64,000 bases of DNA from Ralstonia sp. RRA (GCF_037023145.1 NZ_CP146092.1:1736001-1800000); one strand, 5' to 3'. Positions 44,056 to 53,383 are shown, counted from the first letter of the stretch. Program-made: numbers and translations. Notes: generated from the letters alone by a model not told the origin.

Positions 44056-44499
44056 TCAGCCTTGCACGGTGATCTGGCGAGGCTTTGACGCCTCAGATTT
44101 GCCGACAGTGATCGTTAGACAGCCGTTGACATAGCGTGCATTGACTTTCTCCGGGTCGACGTCCTGTGGCAGTTCGATCACGCGGCGGAAGGGGCCCACG
44201 AAGCGCTCGTCTGCGTAGACGCGCGTGTCCTCCGTAAGCTCGACATCGGGCCGCTTGCGCTCACCACTGATGCTCAGCAGCCCCTTGTCGATCGAGACAT
44301 CGATTTGCGCGGGATCGAGCCCCGGAGCAAATGCGACGATGACGACGGCGTCGTCGGTGCTGCCAATGTTGACAGGAGGGAAGGTGCCAATGCGCGTTGC
44401 GCGCAGGCTTGCGGGTCCCCCCGCGAAGAGGCTGGCCATCTGCCGTTGCAGGCGGTCAAATTCGCCCAGCAGATCGGTGCCAAAAAACAGATCGCTCAT
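44056..44499 (-). CDS. Hsp20-family small heat-shock protein, first gene
   Basis: This 147-residue alpha-crystallin-domain chaperone has VIVAFAPGLDPAQIDVSIDKGLLSISGERKRPD and ERFVGPFRRVIELPQDVDPEKVNARYVNGCLTITVGKSE as the core strands, and the N-terminal arm DLLGEFDRLQRQMASLF. TAGGAG precedes the ATG. A sigma-32-like promoter lies about 135 bases upstream. Confidence 0.93.
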   Translation of the reverse strand: MSDLFFGTDLLGEFDRLQRQMASLFAGGPASLRATRIGTFPPVNIGSTDDAVVIVAFAPGLDPAQIDVSIDKGLLSISGERKRPDVELTEDTRVYADERFVGPFRRVIELPQDVDPEKVNARYVNGCLTITVGKSEASKPRQITVQG

Positions 44500-44633
44500 A
44501 ACTGGCTCCTAAAGGCGAGCCTGCACGGAGACTGAACCGAACTACGCGCTCCAGTTCATCCATCCGTGGCAGGCCACTGACAAACAAATCGAAACACGCA
44601 GCGCGAGAACCGCGACTGCATTGACGAAACCTA

Positions 44634-44661
44634 AAATAGGGAGGCACGCGGAAATTTCAAG
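44634..44661 (-). promoter_or_regulatory. sigma-32-like heat-shock promoter
   Basis: On the minus strand CTTGAAA (44661-44655), 13 bases, then CCCTATTT (44641-44634). This fits the RpoH consensus CTTGAAA-N13/14-CCCCATnT with one substitution. It faces the hsp20 pair. Confidence 0.8.
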
Positions 44662-44708
44662 GGGCCCAAAAACACCTCATCTGGAGGCGCCGCGGAGCCC
44701 AATTGCTG

Positions 44709-44807
44709 GGGCCCGACAGACTTACCGCGCTTTCCCTGAGCAAAACGATCCCTTATAAATCAATCAGTTACAAATCCCCTGTCTGACAGACTGAATTTTT
44801 CGGATCT
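44709..44807 (+). repeat. diverged 100-bp dispersed repeat, copy B
   Basis: This is the counterpart of 817-916, in the same orientation. It lies between the heat-shock promoter and a LysR gene and is non-coding. A perfect inverted repeat AGTCTGTCAGACAG-like core (GTCTGACAGAC) occurs only in this copy. Confidence 0.5.
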
Positions 44808-44960
44808 GTGCTGCGCGTTGCGAGGAGCTCCAGCTATCGTGACGCCGGTTGCGCCGGGTGCCGCCGATCCCCCCTCCAAGATCCCGATGACTTTGATGCC
44901 CCAAAAAAGGCCGCACAAACGCTCCGTGCTTCAAGTGATGAACAACGAGGCAAATACAGC

Positions 44961-45884
44961 ATGAGGCCCCTGGATCTGACCCGTTTCGATCTCAACCTGC
45001 TGGTTGTGCTTGAGGCGCTTTGGGCCGAAAGGCACGTCGGCCGCGCGGCAGAAAGATTGCATTTGTCCCAATCCGCAACCAGCCACGCCCTATCGAGGCT
45101 GCGCACAGCCTTTGATGATCAGCTTTTCATTCGTAACCCCCGCGGAGTCGTGCCGACGCCACTGACCGTGGAGTTGATGCCGAGAGTGGCGGCGGTGCTG
45201 GAGTCGGTCAGGCTCGTGGCCAGCCCTCGTGGCCCGTTCGATCCAGGCCGTTTGCAGGCGACGCTTTCGGTGGCAGCCACCGATCACGCCGTACTGACTG
45301 TCATCGCCCCTGCTCTGGCCAAGATCCAGGCTGCCGCACCAGACGCCGTGCTGAAGCTCAGGCCAGCCGATAGCGAATCCGCGCTGCGCATGCTGGACGC
45401 CGGCGAACTCGACATCGTGCTGGGGTCGGGCTCCTTTGCCGAGATTCCGCAGCGCTTTGATTGCCAACTGGTCCATAAGGAACGTTTCATCGGCATCGCG
45501 CGCAAGGGCCACCCGGCTCTGATCAAGCGCGGCAAGAAGCTGCACATGGACCTGGATGACTTCGCTCGACTGCCCCACATTCTGGTCTCGCCGCGCGGCG
45601 ACACGCGGGGCGCAGTCGACGATGCGCTGGAGAGCCTCGGCCGTACCCGCAAGGTGAACGCCACCTGCCCCAGCTTTCTGGCGGTTCCGTTCATGGTCGG
45701 CGCCTCACAATCGATTGCCGTGGTTGCCGAGCGCATCGCATTGCAAATGCAGGAGACCGCGCAGCTGAGCCTTTTTGAATTGCCCTTGGCGCTCCCCACC
45801 TGGGAGGTGCTCGTGATTCGAGCCCGAGGGCGCGCCAACGAGCCCGCCGTTGCGTGGCTGACGAGCATGATGATCGCGGGCTGA
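44961..45884 (+). CDS. LysR-family regulator (NodD/NahR subgroup)
   Basis: This 307-residue regulator starts MRPLDLTRFDLNLLVVLEALW, with the helix-turn-helix RHVGRAAERLHLSQSATSHALSRLR and FIRNPRGVVPTPLTVEL as the linker signature. The effector domain runs from about residue 90. The ATG at 44961 gives the canonical N-terminus. The frame is open upstream without family similarity. It precedes a hydrolase gene by 141 bases on the same strand and may control it. Confidence 0.92.
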   Translation: MRPLDLTRFDLNLLVVLEALWAERHVGRAAERLHLSQSATSHALSRLRTAFDDQLFIRNPRGVVPTPLTVELMPRVAAVLESVRLVASPRGPFDPGRLQATLSVAATDHAVLTVIAPALAKIQAAAPDAVLKLRPADSESALRMLDAGELDIVLGSGSFAEIPQRFDCQLVHKERFIGIARKGHPALIKRGKKLHMDLDDFARLPHILVSPRGDTRGAVDDALESLGRTRKVNATCPSFLAVPFMVGASQSIAVVAERIALQMQETAQLSLFELPLALPTWEVLVIRARGRANEPAVAWLTSMMIAG

Positions 45885-46025
45885 ACATCGGCAGGGGCTT
45901 GCTGCCGTCGGGGCGACGGACCATGCATCTCGTGCATCGACATGATGTGTAGATGCCATTGGATCGATTGCCGCGGTCCTCCTAGAGTTGGGGCATCGTT
46001 GATTCAGCCCCACCAGGAGCCCCCC

Positions 46026-46751
46026 ATGAAAGCAGAGCCCACCTTGGTTATGATCCCTTGCTTTGCCGGGGCTCCGTGGCAGCTTGACCAGTTGAGCGGC
46101 TTGCAAGGTCGCGCCATGCGCACCTTACGTCTGCCGGACGATGTGTGCGAACTGGAAAGGTTGGCCGACTTCATCCTTGACCAGGTGAAGGACCTCGAGC
46201 GCTATGTGCTGGTTGGCGACTCATACGGCGCGGTCTCCTCAATCGTGGTGGCGACGCGGCAGCCGAAAGGCCTTCAGGGCCTGGTGATCTCCGGTGGTTT
46301 TGCCAAGAGCCCGATCACGTCGCCCTTGCTCAAGACGCTGGCAGGGCTTGCACCCTTCTTTCCCGGGCCGTTTTACCGGCAGACGACCCTTCGGTTCCAT
46401 GCAGCGCAGTTGGCTTCGACCTTTGACAAGGAGGGGGAGATTCCTTGGTCTACCGGAAAGAGTCGCGCCTTCTTCATCAAGGAGACGCCCCACAAAGCCT
46501 ACGTCAACCGCATCCGCTCGATCGAGAAGGCAGACTATACGGCCCAGTTGAAGAGGATCAACGTCCCCACGCTGATCCTGACGCCCGAGGAAGACAAGCT
46601 GATCGGCAAAGAAGCCGCGGGGATTCTCCTGAACGACATCAAGGGCGCGCAGGAAGTCGTCATGCCGCGCACCGGCCACATGTTCAGGTTCTCGCATCCT
46701 GGCGCCTACTCTCGTGAGATCAGGAAGTTTCTGGAGCGGGTATCGCTTTAA
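46026..46751 (+). CDS. alpha/beta hydrolase
   Basis: This 241-residue protein has the nucleophile elbow GDSYGA, a PTLILTPEEDKLIG segment carrying the acid residue, and PRTGHMFRFSHPG with the catalytic His. AGGAG lies six bases before the ATG. The family is broad and the substrate is unknown. It is likely paired with the preceding LysR gene and convergent with the next LysR gene. Confidence 0.88.
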   Translation: MKAEPTLVMIPCFAGAPWQLDQLSGLQGRAMRTLRLPDDVCELERLADFILDQVKDLERYVLVGDSYGAVSSIVVATRQPKGLQGLVISGGFAKSPITSPLLKTLAGLAPFFPGPFYRQTTLRFHAAQLASTFDKEGEIPWSTGKSRAFFIKETPHKAYVNRIRSIEKADYTAQLKRINVPTLILTPEEDKLIGKEAAGILLNDIKGAQEVVMPRTGHMFRFSHPGAYSREIRKFLERVSL

Positions 46752-46811
46752 GCGTATGCACGTGGGCATGGATAGCGTTTGCGCTGGCAAGTGGCAGGCG
46801 CCATCAGCGCA

Positions 46812-47723
46812 TCACAGGCTCATCGCCCCAGCAAATGCGGGGGCAACGGAAAAGTCCACCTGCGTCTGCGCCAATGGCTGCATGGCCGTGATGAGCGCGC
46901 GGGCGTCTCCGCGTCGCCACTGGAAGGCGTAGTGCAACGGCGCCAGTGGGGTACGTGCCCCCACCGCGCGCAAGTTCAGAGCACGCACCCAGTATGCGGG
47001 CAGAAAACCCACGCCCACGCCCTGTCGCAACATGCCCGCCACAGCGCCCCAGCTGTTGCATACGATGCGCTCTTGCACCGTGGCACGGTTGGCCAGCAAC
47101 CAGTCATCTAGCAGCCGTGTGGTGCCGGCTCCGGCGGGCAGTGTGACCAACGGGTGCCGTTGCAGAAGCGCCACCGCGCCCAGGCGGCCCGCGCCTGGCA
47201 GGCTGGGTGCAGCGGCCCAGGCAAAGTGCGCAGCACCCACGGGCTGCGACAGCAATTCGCTGCGCGAGGATCGGCCCGCAATCACCGCAAAGTCCAGCTC
47301 GCCGTCGGCCAGGCGGCGCTCCAGCACACCGCCCACATCCACGTAGGGCTCCAACCCCAGTTGCGGATGTGCCTGCCGCGCTGCCGCCACAAAGGCGGGC
47401 AACCAGGTCAGCGCTGAAAGATCACCCACCCCAAAGCGGCAGTGACCCGTGAGCTCGGCCCGCGCATCCAGTGTCTGGCCGAGCGCCGCCATGGCATTGA
47501 GCACACCCAGCGCGGCGGGCAGCAGGCGCTCGCCCGCCTCGGTGAGCGCAGCGCGATGGCCGCTGCGGTCGAACAGCGACTGGCCCAGCGCGGCCTCAAG
47601 TTCGGCAATGCGCTTGGAAAGCGACGACACCGACAGGTGTACGCGCTCGGCCGCAGTGGCGAAATTGGCGCAGGTTGCGGCCCACCAGAAGGCTTCGAGC
47701 TGCTTGATCGACGGTTGAGACAT
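46812..47723 (-). CDS. LysR-family regulator of the hydroxyacid dehydrogenase
   Basis: This 303-residue regulator has KQLEAFWWAATCANFATAAERVHLSVSSLSKRIAELEAALG as the DNA-binding head and a periplasmic-binding-like effector domain (LLSQPVGAAHFAWAA, and GVGVGFLPAYWV). It is divergent from the alpha-hydroxyacid dehydrogenase gene with 110 bases between the starts, the usual layout for a LysR activator and its target. Confidence 0.92.
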   Translation of the reverse strand: MSQPSIKQLEAFWWAATCANFATAAERVHLSVSSLSKRIAELEAALGQSLFDRSGHRAALTEAGERLLPAALGVLNAMAALGQTLDARAELTGHCRFGVGDLSALTWLPAFVAAARQAHPQLGLEPYVDVGGVLERRLADGELDFAVIAGRSSRSELLSQPVGAAHFAWAAAPSLPGAGRLGAVALLQRHPLVTLPAGAGTTRLLDDWLLANRATVQERIVCNSWGAVAGMLRQGVGVGFLPAYWVRALNLRAVGARTPLAPLHYAFQWRRGDARALITAMQPLAQTQVDFSVAPAFAGAMSL

Positions 47724-47833
47724 CGTGATTTCGTTTCATAAAAGCGAACATAGTCATTCTAAATATTTCGCTTTAATTCGCAAAACCGTCGCCCTACAGT
47801 GTCGCAGCTTTTTCGAGCAATCCGCATTCCTCC
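47724..47833. promoter_or_regulatory. AT-rich divergent LysR/dehydrogenase control region
   Basis: In an otherwise GC-rich area this gap is AT-rich and contains TTCGTTT-N5-AGCGAA and TTCGCTTT followed by a T-N11-A type arrangement, as expected for a LysR binding region. Exact sites cannot be assigned by eye. Confidence 0.4.
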
Positions 47834-49030
47834 ATGGCTTCCTACGCTGAACCTTCATCCGTGGCCCTGCCCGCCGCGCTGCGCAACATGCTGTCGCTGC
47901 ACGACTTCGAGGCTGCAGCGCGTCGGCGCCTGCCCCGGCCCATTTTTGGCTATATCGCCGGCGCCGCCGAGGACAACGCCTCGCTGCGCGACAACCGGGC
48001 GGTGTTTGACGAGTACGCGTTTTCCACCCGTGTGCTGCGCGATGTCTCGAAGCGCTCGCAGGCTGTGGAGCTATTCGGCCAGTGCTACAGCAGCCCGTTC
48101 GGCATTGCACCGATGGGTATCAATGCGCTCACCACCTACCGCGGTGATCTGGTTCTGGCACGCGCGGCGCAACAGGCCGGCATCGTGTCGATCATGAGCG
48201 GGACATCGCTGATCCCCATGGAAGAGGTGGCACGCGAAAGCCCGGCCACCTGGTTCCAGGCTTACATACCAGGCGACCAGGCGCGTATCGATGCACTGAT
48301 CGACCGCGTGGAGCGCGCCGGCTTCGGCACGCTGATGGTGACGGTGGACATCCCCATCTCGGCCAACCGGGAGAACAACATCCGCACCGGCTTTTCCACG
48401 CCGCTGCGCCCCAGCCTGCGCCTGGCGTGGGACGGCATGGTGCGGCCCAGCTGGGTGATGGGCACCTTCCTGCGCACGCTGCTGCGCCACGGCATGCCGC
48501 ATTTCGAGAACTCGTTCGCCACGCGCGGGGCGCCCATCATGTCGTCCACCGTGCTGCGCGATTTTTCGGCGCGCGACCATCTGACCTGGCGCCACATCGA
48601 AGCCATTCGCCGCCGCTGGAAGGGGCCGCTGGTGGTCAAGGGCCTGCTCAGCGTGGAGGACGCACTGGAGGCCCGACGCGTGGGCGCCGACGGCATCGTG
48701 CTGTCCAACCACGGCGGCCGACAACTCGACGGTGCCGCCTCGCCCATGCGCGTGCTTGAAGCCGTGGTGGCTGCCATGGGCCCCGATTACCCGGTGCTCA
48801 TCGACAGCGGATTCCGGCGCGGCTCAGACGTACTCAAAGCCTTGGCGCTGGGCGCACGCATGGTGCTTGTGGGCCGCCCTTTCAATTACGCCGCTGCCGT
48901 GGCGGGCGAGGCCGGCGTGGCCCACGCCATCAGCCTGCTGCGAGACGAGGTCGACCGCAACCTGGCCATGCTGGGCGTAACAGGCTGCGCCGAACTGGGG
49001 CCACAGCACATCGTGCGACGCCGCGTCTGA
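47834..49030 (+). CDS. FMN-dependent alpha-hydroxyacid dehydrogenase (LldD-like)
   Basis: This 398-residue TIM-barrel flavoprotein oxidises L-lactate, mandelate or a similar 2-hydroxyacid. FGYIAGAAEDNASLRDNR is the N-terminal signature, GPLVVKGLLSVEDA holds the FMN-contacting Lys, and LSNHGGRQLDGA holds the catalytic His and the Arg. It is followed after 88 bases by an MHS-type transporter that may import the substrate. Confidence 0.92.
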   Translation: MASYAEPSSVALPAALRNMLSLHDFEAAARRRLPRPIFGYIAGAAEDNASLRDNRAVFDEYAFSTRVLRDVSKRSQAVELFGQCYSSPFGIAPMGINALTTYRGDLVLARAAQQAGIVSIMSGTSLIPMEEVARESPATWFQAYIPGDQARIDALIDRVERAGFGTLMVTVDIPISANRENNIRTGFSTPLRPSLRLAWDGMVRPSWVMGTFLRTLLRHGMPHFENSFATRGAPIMSSTVLRDFSARDHLTWRHIEAIRRRWKGPLVVKGLLSVEDALEARRVGADGIVLSNHGGRQLDGAASPMRVLEAVVAAMGPDYPVLIDSGFRRGSDVLKALALGARMVLVGRPFNYAAAVAGEAGVAHAISLLRDEVDRNLAMLGVTGCAELGPQHIVRRRV

Positions 49031-49118
49031 ACAGCGCCCCCGAGGCTGTCGACAGATCAGACAACGACCGATCCATTCCGCCCGGAATGATAAAAACACA
49101 CATTAAAAAAGAGACACC

Positions 49119-50426
49119 ATGAACGCTTTTCGCCCTGAATCACCCGATGACAGCAAGACACGCCTGAGGAAAGTTGCCACCGCCACAATCGTTGGCTCCA
49201 TGCTGGAGTGGTACGACTTTTACCTGTACGCCACGATGGCGTCGATCGTCTTCAGCAAGATCTTCTTTGATACGTCCAACCCGACCAATGCCACGCTGCA
49301 AGCGTTCGCCACCTTCGCGATCGGCTTTGTTGCCCGGCCGATTGGTGGCATTTTCTTCGGCTATTTCGGCGACAAATACGGTCGCAAGAAGATGCTGTTT
49401 GTCACGTTCTGCCTGATGGGCTTGTGCACAACGGCGATCGGCCTGATTCCAACGTATGCATCCATCGGTTTCTGGGCGCCGCTACTGCTTGTGCTAATTC
49501 GAATCATCCAGGGCTTGGGCGCTGGAGCCGAACTGGCCGGCGCCGCAGTGACTTCATACGAACATGCCGCAGAGAACCGTAAAGGCCGCCAGGGATCATG
49601 GCCAGCATTGGGCTTGAACCTGGGGCTGCTGCTTTCGTCGCTGACCGTCTACCTGCTCACGATGGCGGGTGATCGCTTCCTGCTCGCGGGTGGATGGCGT
49701 ATTCCTTTCCTCCTGAGCTTTGTCCTGGTGCTGGTCGGGATGTGGGTGCGCAAGAGCCTGCCCGAAACACCGGAATACGCTTCCTTTGAAGAGAGCCATC
49801 GCCAGGAAAAGCCGATTCGAGATCTGCTGACCTCGCACTTCAAAGGCCTTGGCGTGGTGTTCTTTATCGCCGTTGGATACAACGCCATCAGCTACATCTT
49901 CAAGACGTTCTCTCTGGCTTATCTCACCCAGTTCAAGGGGGTATCTGCCAGCGTGACGTCGCTGTCGGTAACGCTGGCCAGCTTGGTCGCCATTGTCACG
50001 GTGCCGTTCTTCGGTTGGATGTGCGACAAGTTCAGCAGCAAGAAGGTGCTGATGGTGGGCGGCATGCTGTCGGCGCTGTTTGCCTATCCCTTCCTCTCGC
50101 TGCTGGGCACGGGGGCCAGCACGGCGATCTACTGGGCCATGGTGATTGGCACCGGTGTTCTGGCACCGATGATGTTTGCGCCGCAAGGGTCTTTCCTGAG
50201 CCGCCAGTTTCCCGTGCAGAACCGTTCGACAGGCGTCGGTTCGGGCCGCGAGATCGGCACCGCCCTGGCGGGCGGGCTGGCACCACTGTGGGCGCTGTCG
50301 ATGGTTGCACAATCGACAACGCATGCCACAGGTGGCGTCGTCGTGATCCTGGTCTGCTCTGGTCTGATGGTTGCTGTCGCAACGCTGTTCGACCAAGGGC
50401 GTCGATTCGGCAGCCACAAGAACTGA
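49119..50426 (+). CDS. MHS-family MFS transporter
   Basis: This 435-residue metabolite:H+ symporter has SMLEWYDFYLYATMASIVF in helix 1, FATFAIGFVARPIGGIFFGYFGDKYGRKKML in the first loop region, and RIIQGLGAGAELAGAAVTSYEHA, which are hallmarks of KgtP/ProP/ShiA-type carriers. It probably imports the hydroxyacid or keto acid used by the adjacent dehydrogenase. Confidence 0.92.
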   Translation: MNAFRPESPDDSKTRLRKVATATIVGSMLEWYDFYLYATMASIVFSKIFFDTSNPTNATLQAFATFAIGFVARPIGGIFFGYFGDKYGRKKMLFVTFCLMGLCTTAIGLIPTYASIGFWAPLLLVLIRIIQGLGAGAELAGAAVTSYEHAAENRKGRQGSWPALGLNLGLLLSSLTVYLLTMAGDRFLLAGGWRIPFLLSFVLVLVGMWVRKSLPETPEYASFEESHRQEKPIRDLLTSHFKGLGVVFFIAVGYNAISYIFKTFSLAYLTQFKGVSASVTSLSVTLASLVAIVTVPFFGWMCDKFSSKKVLMVGGMLSALFAYPFLSLLGTGASTAIYWAMVIGTGVLAPMMFAPQGSFLSRQFPVQNRSTGVGSGREIGTALAGGLAPLWALSMVAQSTTHATGGVVVILVCSGLMVAVATLFDQGRRFGSHKN

Positions 50427-50438
50427 GCACAGACGCGC

Positions 50439-50477
50439 TGGCAGAGGTGTCTTGCACGTGTGAACCGACCTCTGCCA
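50439..50477. terminator. inverted repeat between convergent genes
   Basis: TGGCAGAGGT and ACCTCTGCCA are perfect ten-base arms around a 19-base loop, placed between the transporter stop and the stop of the minus-strand ankyrin-like gene. No T-run is seen. Confidence 0.55.
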
Positions 50478-50502
50478 ACCCAAGCGGGTTGCATTCCGGC
50501 GA

Positions 50503-52632
50503 TCAGCCCTTCTTGCGTTGCGCAGCAAGGCCTTCGCGACAGGCGGCGTAGCCCTGATCCGGCTGACCCGCGCCATGCTGGCTTAGCCAGTCCGCCGCTT
50601 TGCTGGCATCGTAACAGCGCGCCAGCGCCAGCAAGCTGAAACCATTGGGATCGGTCAGCTTCAGATTGAGCGCCTTGGGGCCCTGCATCATGGCGTCGAG
50701 CATATCGACACGGTCATCCATGATCGCGTAGGTGAACGCAGGAAACCCTTTGGTATCGGGCGCGTTGGGGTCGACACCATAGCGCAGCAGCACCTTGAGC
50801 ACCGCAACGCTGTTGGGACCTTGATTGCTGAGTGCAATGCCCAGCGGGTCGTACGCACAGTCGGTACATGGTTTGCCGGTTGCGGCATTGTTGTAGTGCT
50901 TGAGCATGGCTTCAACCACATCGGGCCTCGGCCCCTCCGGCATCCAGGCAATGTTCAGCCGCAGATAGCGGGTCAGCAGCGCATTGCCGCCAACCGGATA
51001 CGGCAAGTCAACGCGCAAGCCGTGGTTGAGCATGTCCAGGAATTTGTCTGGCGCACTGCGGGCAAAGAAGGCAAGCGACGCATTGTCACGCTCCACACCC
51101 GTGATAAAGCTGCGAGACACGTCCCCGCCATGTTTGAGCAGCGGCTCGACGGCGTTCCAGTCGATCGTCTTGCCATTGCGCAGTTCAGCTTGAACCAGTG
51201 GATCCACTACGTCTGCCGGCAGCTTGCCTCCGGCAGACGTGGCACGTTGAAATGCGGTGTCCAGCAAGGTCGCATAAAGCGCTGGCTGCCCACGCGCGCG
51301 CAACAGCACCTTCGCATCACGCGGATCAAAACCATGCTTGAGCAGGCGGTTCACACCCACCGCGTTCTTCGTGTCGATGACCGAAAAGAACAGCGTGACA
51401 GCATCGCGCGGCTGCACCTTGGCGGCCTTGAAAATTGTCTCGAATACGGCGTCGGCAACCTGCGGCTCGAGTGCCCACGGCAACACAGCATGGGCAACCG
51501 TGCCACCGGATACCTGGGCATCCAACGCGCCTAGCGCTTGTAACCCGGCGAGTGCATGGGTCGCCTGCGCTTGCGGCATGGCAAGCGTGTACCGAACCAC
51601 ATCCTTCACGTTCTGGGCATCGTCGGCCGGAGCCTTTGGCAGACGTGGCAGGATATCTTCGTTGAATGCGGCGAAATACTCGGCCTGAAGCGGCACGGGC
51701 GGGTCGGTATCGAACAGCGGCGTGTTGCGCATCAACCAGTGGCGTGCGGCCGGCCACCATGTGTCTTTGCCTGCCTCGTCGTGGGGCACCTCCCCCGCCT
51801 TGAGCAGGATCTTCGCTTCCGCGAGCGTTGCTGCGCGGTCCTCGTGCAAATCAACGCTGGTGAACGTGTCAAGGCTGAGCAGATTGTCGAGGCGCTGGCC
51901 GCAGACCACCTCGGCCTGCCGAATGGCCTCCAGTCCGTCGAAGCGTTTGCGGTAGTCAGCAGCCAAAGCATCGAAGGCGGCCTGGGTGATGGCCGACGGG
52001 CGCATACCTGGGCAAACGAAACTCGACGCCTCTTTGCCCGGGATCGCCTTAGGCAGTGGCGGCAGCGGTGCCGGCGACGCGCCTTCGGCCGTCACACGAT
52101 AAAGATCGCGCCCGTCGACCTGGAAGCCCTGCATGACCAGCATCAGCGCATCCGTACCCATGTGATACGTGCTGAAGTTGCGCCCGGTGATCGACGTGGC
52201 CTGGTAGGCCGTGCCCTTCGGGGCTTCGATCAGCAACGCTCCCGCGCCAGCCAGCACGCAACCGTGAGCAAAGGCGATCTCCAACTCCGGCTTGTGGGTC
52301 ACGTCCACCAATTCGACGGTCTCTGCACTCCAACGGCCGTCGGCCTGTTTGGTGCGTGCAACAAAGCCTTTGTCGTTGTGCTCGATCCGGAAAAATGCGG
52401 GGGCTCCCTGCTTGGTGGCGAAATCACCTACCCAGGTTTCGCAGGTGGTGGCCTGGCCGGTCGAGGCAGCGGCCAGGCCGGCTGCCTGCAGCAACCCCAG
52501 CGCAAGTGCGGTCGACATCAGGGCGTTGCGTAGCGGGAATCGCTGGCGCCGGATGCCACCGTTGCCCCTCGTGCCAGACGACATGCCTGGTCTGTTGCCG
52601 GATGGTGCGGGTACTGCAATGAAGACAGTCAT
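50503..52632 (-). CDS. large secreted ankyrin-repeat-like protein
   Basis: This is a 709-residue protein of unknown function. A signal peptide (ALMSTALALGLLQAAGLAAA) is preceded by a long Arg-rich head, so the true start may be one of the later ATGs (52584 or within the head). The C-terminal half shows ankyrin-like units: VEPLLKHGGDVSRSFI, VLKVLLRYGVDPNAPDTKGFPAFTYAI, and FSLLALARCYDASKAADWL. Paired cysteines occur (CTDC, and CETW with GCVL). No clear ribosome site is visible. It stands alone between a convergent transporter and a same-strand TetR gene. Confidence 0.75.
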   Translation of the reverse strand: MTVFIAVPAPSGNRPGMSSGTRGNGGIRRQRFPLRNALMSTALALGLLQAAGLAAASTGQATTCETWVGDFATKQGAPAFFRIEHNDKGFVARTKQADGRWSAETVELVDVTHKPELEIAFAHGCVLAGAGALLIEAPKGTAYQATSITGRNFSTYHMGTDALMLVMQGFQVDGRDLYRVTAEGASPAPLPPLPKAIPGKEASSFVCPGMRPSAITQAAFDALAADYRKRFDGLEAIRQAEVVCGQRLDNLLSLDTFTSVDLHEDRAATLAEAKILLKAGEVPHDEAGKDTWWPAARHWLMRNTPLFDTDPPVPLQAEYFAAFNEDILPRLPKAPADDAQNVKDVVRYTLAMPQAQATHALAGLQALGALDAQVSGGTVAHAVLPWALEPQVADAVFETIFKAAKVQPRDAVTLFFSVIDTKNAVGVNRLLKHGFDPRDAKVLLRARGQPALYATLLDTAFQRATSAGGKLPADVVDPLVQAELRNGKTIDWNAVEPLLKHGGDVSRSFITGVERDNASLAFFARSAPDKFLDMLNHGLRVDLPYPVGGNALLTRYLRLNIAWMPEGPRPDVVEAMLKHYNNAATGKPCTDCAYDPLGIALSNQGPNSVAVLKVLLRYGVDPNAPDTKGFPAFTYAIMDDRVDMLDAMMQGPKALNLKLTDPNGFSLLALARCYDASKAADWLSQHGAGQPDQGYAACREGLAAQRKKG

Positions 52633-52725
52633 CTGTTTGTCTTGTTAGGTTGCTCTACGACAGAAGACGCGCTCGGGTGCACGGCCTGGATAGACTGCCT
52701 CGACGCTAGATACGCAGGCCGCACC

Positions 52726-53301
52726 TCAGCCTTTCGACTTGGCCGCCATCATGGCATGCGCCTGCTCCATCAACTGCGTGGCCACGATCTCGAAGGGCTC
52801 AAGGCTCCGCTCCGCCCGGCTGAGAACAACCGCCCCCTCTACCGAGGCGATCATGACGGTGGCAAAGCGCTTGGCCGCGGCTGCCGGTAACCCACTCCGC
52901 CGCAGCAACTGCGCCAGTCGCTCACGCCAGGCGCGGAAAACCGTGGTCGCGTGCGACAACAACTCGGCGGAATCCGTTGCCACAGTCACGGCCAGCACGG
53001 CGCACCCCGATTCGCACTGCGACTGGGTCAGCACGAAACGCCAGATGGCGAGAAAGCGCTCGACCACGGCGTCAACCGGCATGCCAGCCGTGCTTTCCAG
53101 CGCGTCAACCAGCACAGCGCCTGCGCGGTCGACTGCGGCAGCCATCAACTCGTCCTTGCCGCCCGGGAAATGGTGGTACAGCGAACCGCGCGGCGCCCCC
53201 GTGGCTGCCAGTACCTCCGAGAACGACGTCGCGTGCAGGCCCCGTTGTGCCAGCAGGCCCATCGCCCCCTCCACCATGCGCTCTCGCATCTCACCCGCCA
53301 T
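52726..53301 (-). CDS. TetR/AcrR-family repressor
   Basis: This 191-residue protein has the TetR head GAMGLLAQRGLHATSFSEVLAATGAPRGSLYHHFPGGKDEL and a ligand domain with a C-terminal helix resembling the LmrA/YxaF group. GGAGGTG precedes the ATG. Two 18-bp palindromes lie between it and the divergent gene at 53439, so it almost certainly represses that gene and itself. Confidence 0.92.
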   Translation of the reverse strand: MAGEMRERMVEGAMGLLAQRGLHATSFSEVLAATGAPRGSLYHHFPGGKDELMAAAVDRAGAVLVDALESTAGMPVDAVVERFLAIWRFVLTQSQCESGCAVLAVTVATDSAELLSHATTVFRAWRERLAQLLRRSGLPAAAAKRFATVMIASVEGAVVLSRAERSLEPFEIVATQLMEQAHAMMAAKSKG

Positions 53302-53328
53302 GATCGGGCACCTCCATTCTTTCCTGGG

Positions 53329-53383
53329 TTGACAAGGACTATGAAGACCATCATAGTGAATTCAACTATGACAATCGTCATAG
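53329..53383. promoter_or_regulatory. promoter with twin TetR operators
   Basis: Operator 1 is CTATGA-N6-TCATAG (53339-53356) and operator 2 is CTATGAC-AATC-GTCATAG (53366-53383), both 18 bp and 27 bp apart. A sigma-70-like pair TTGACA (53329) and CATAGT (53352), spaced 17, runs toward the plus-strand gene and is covered by operator 1. Confidence 0.8.
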
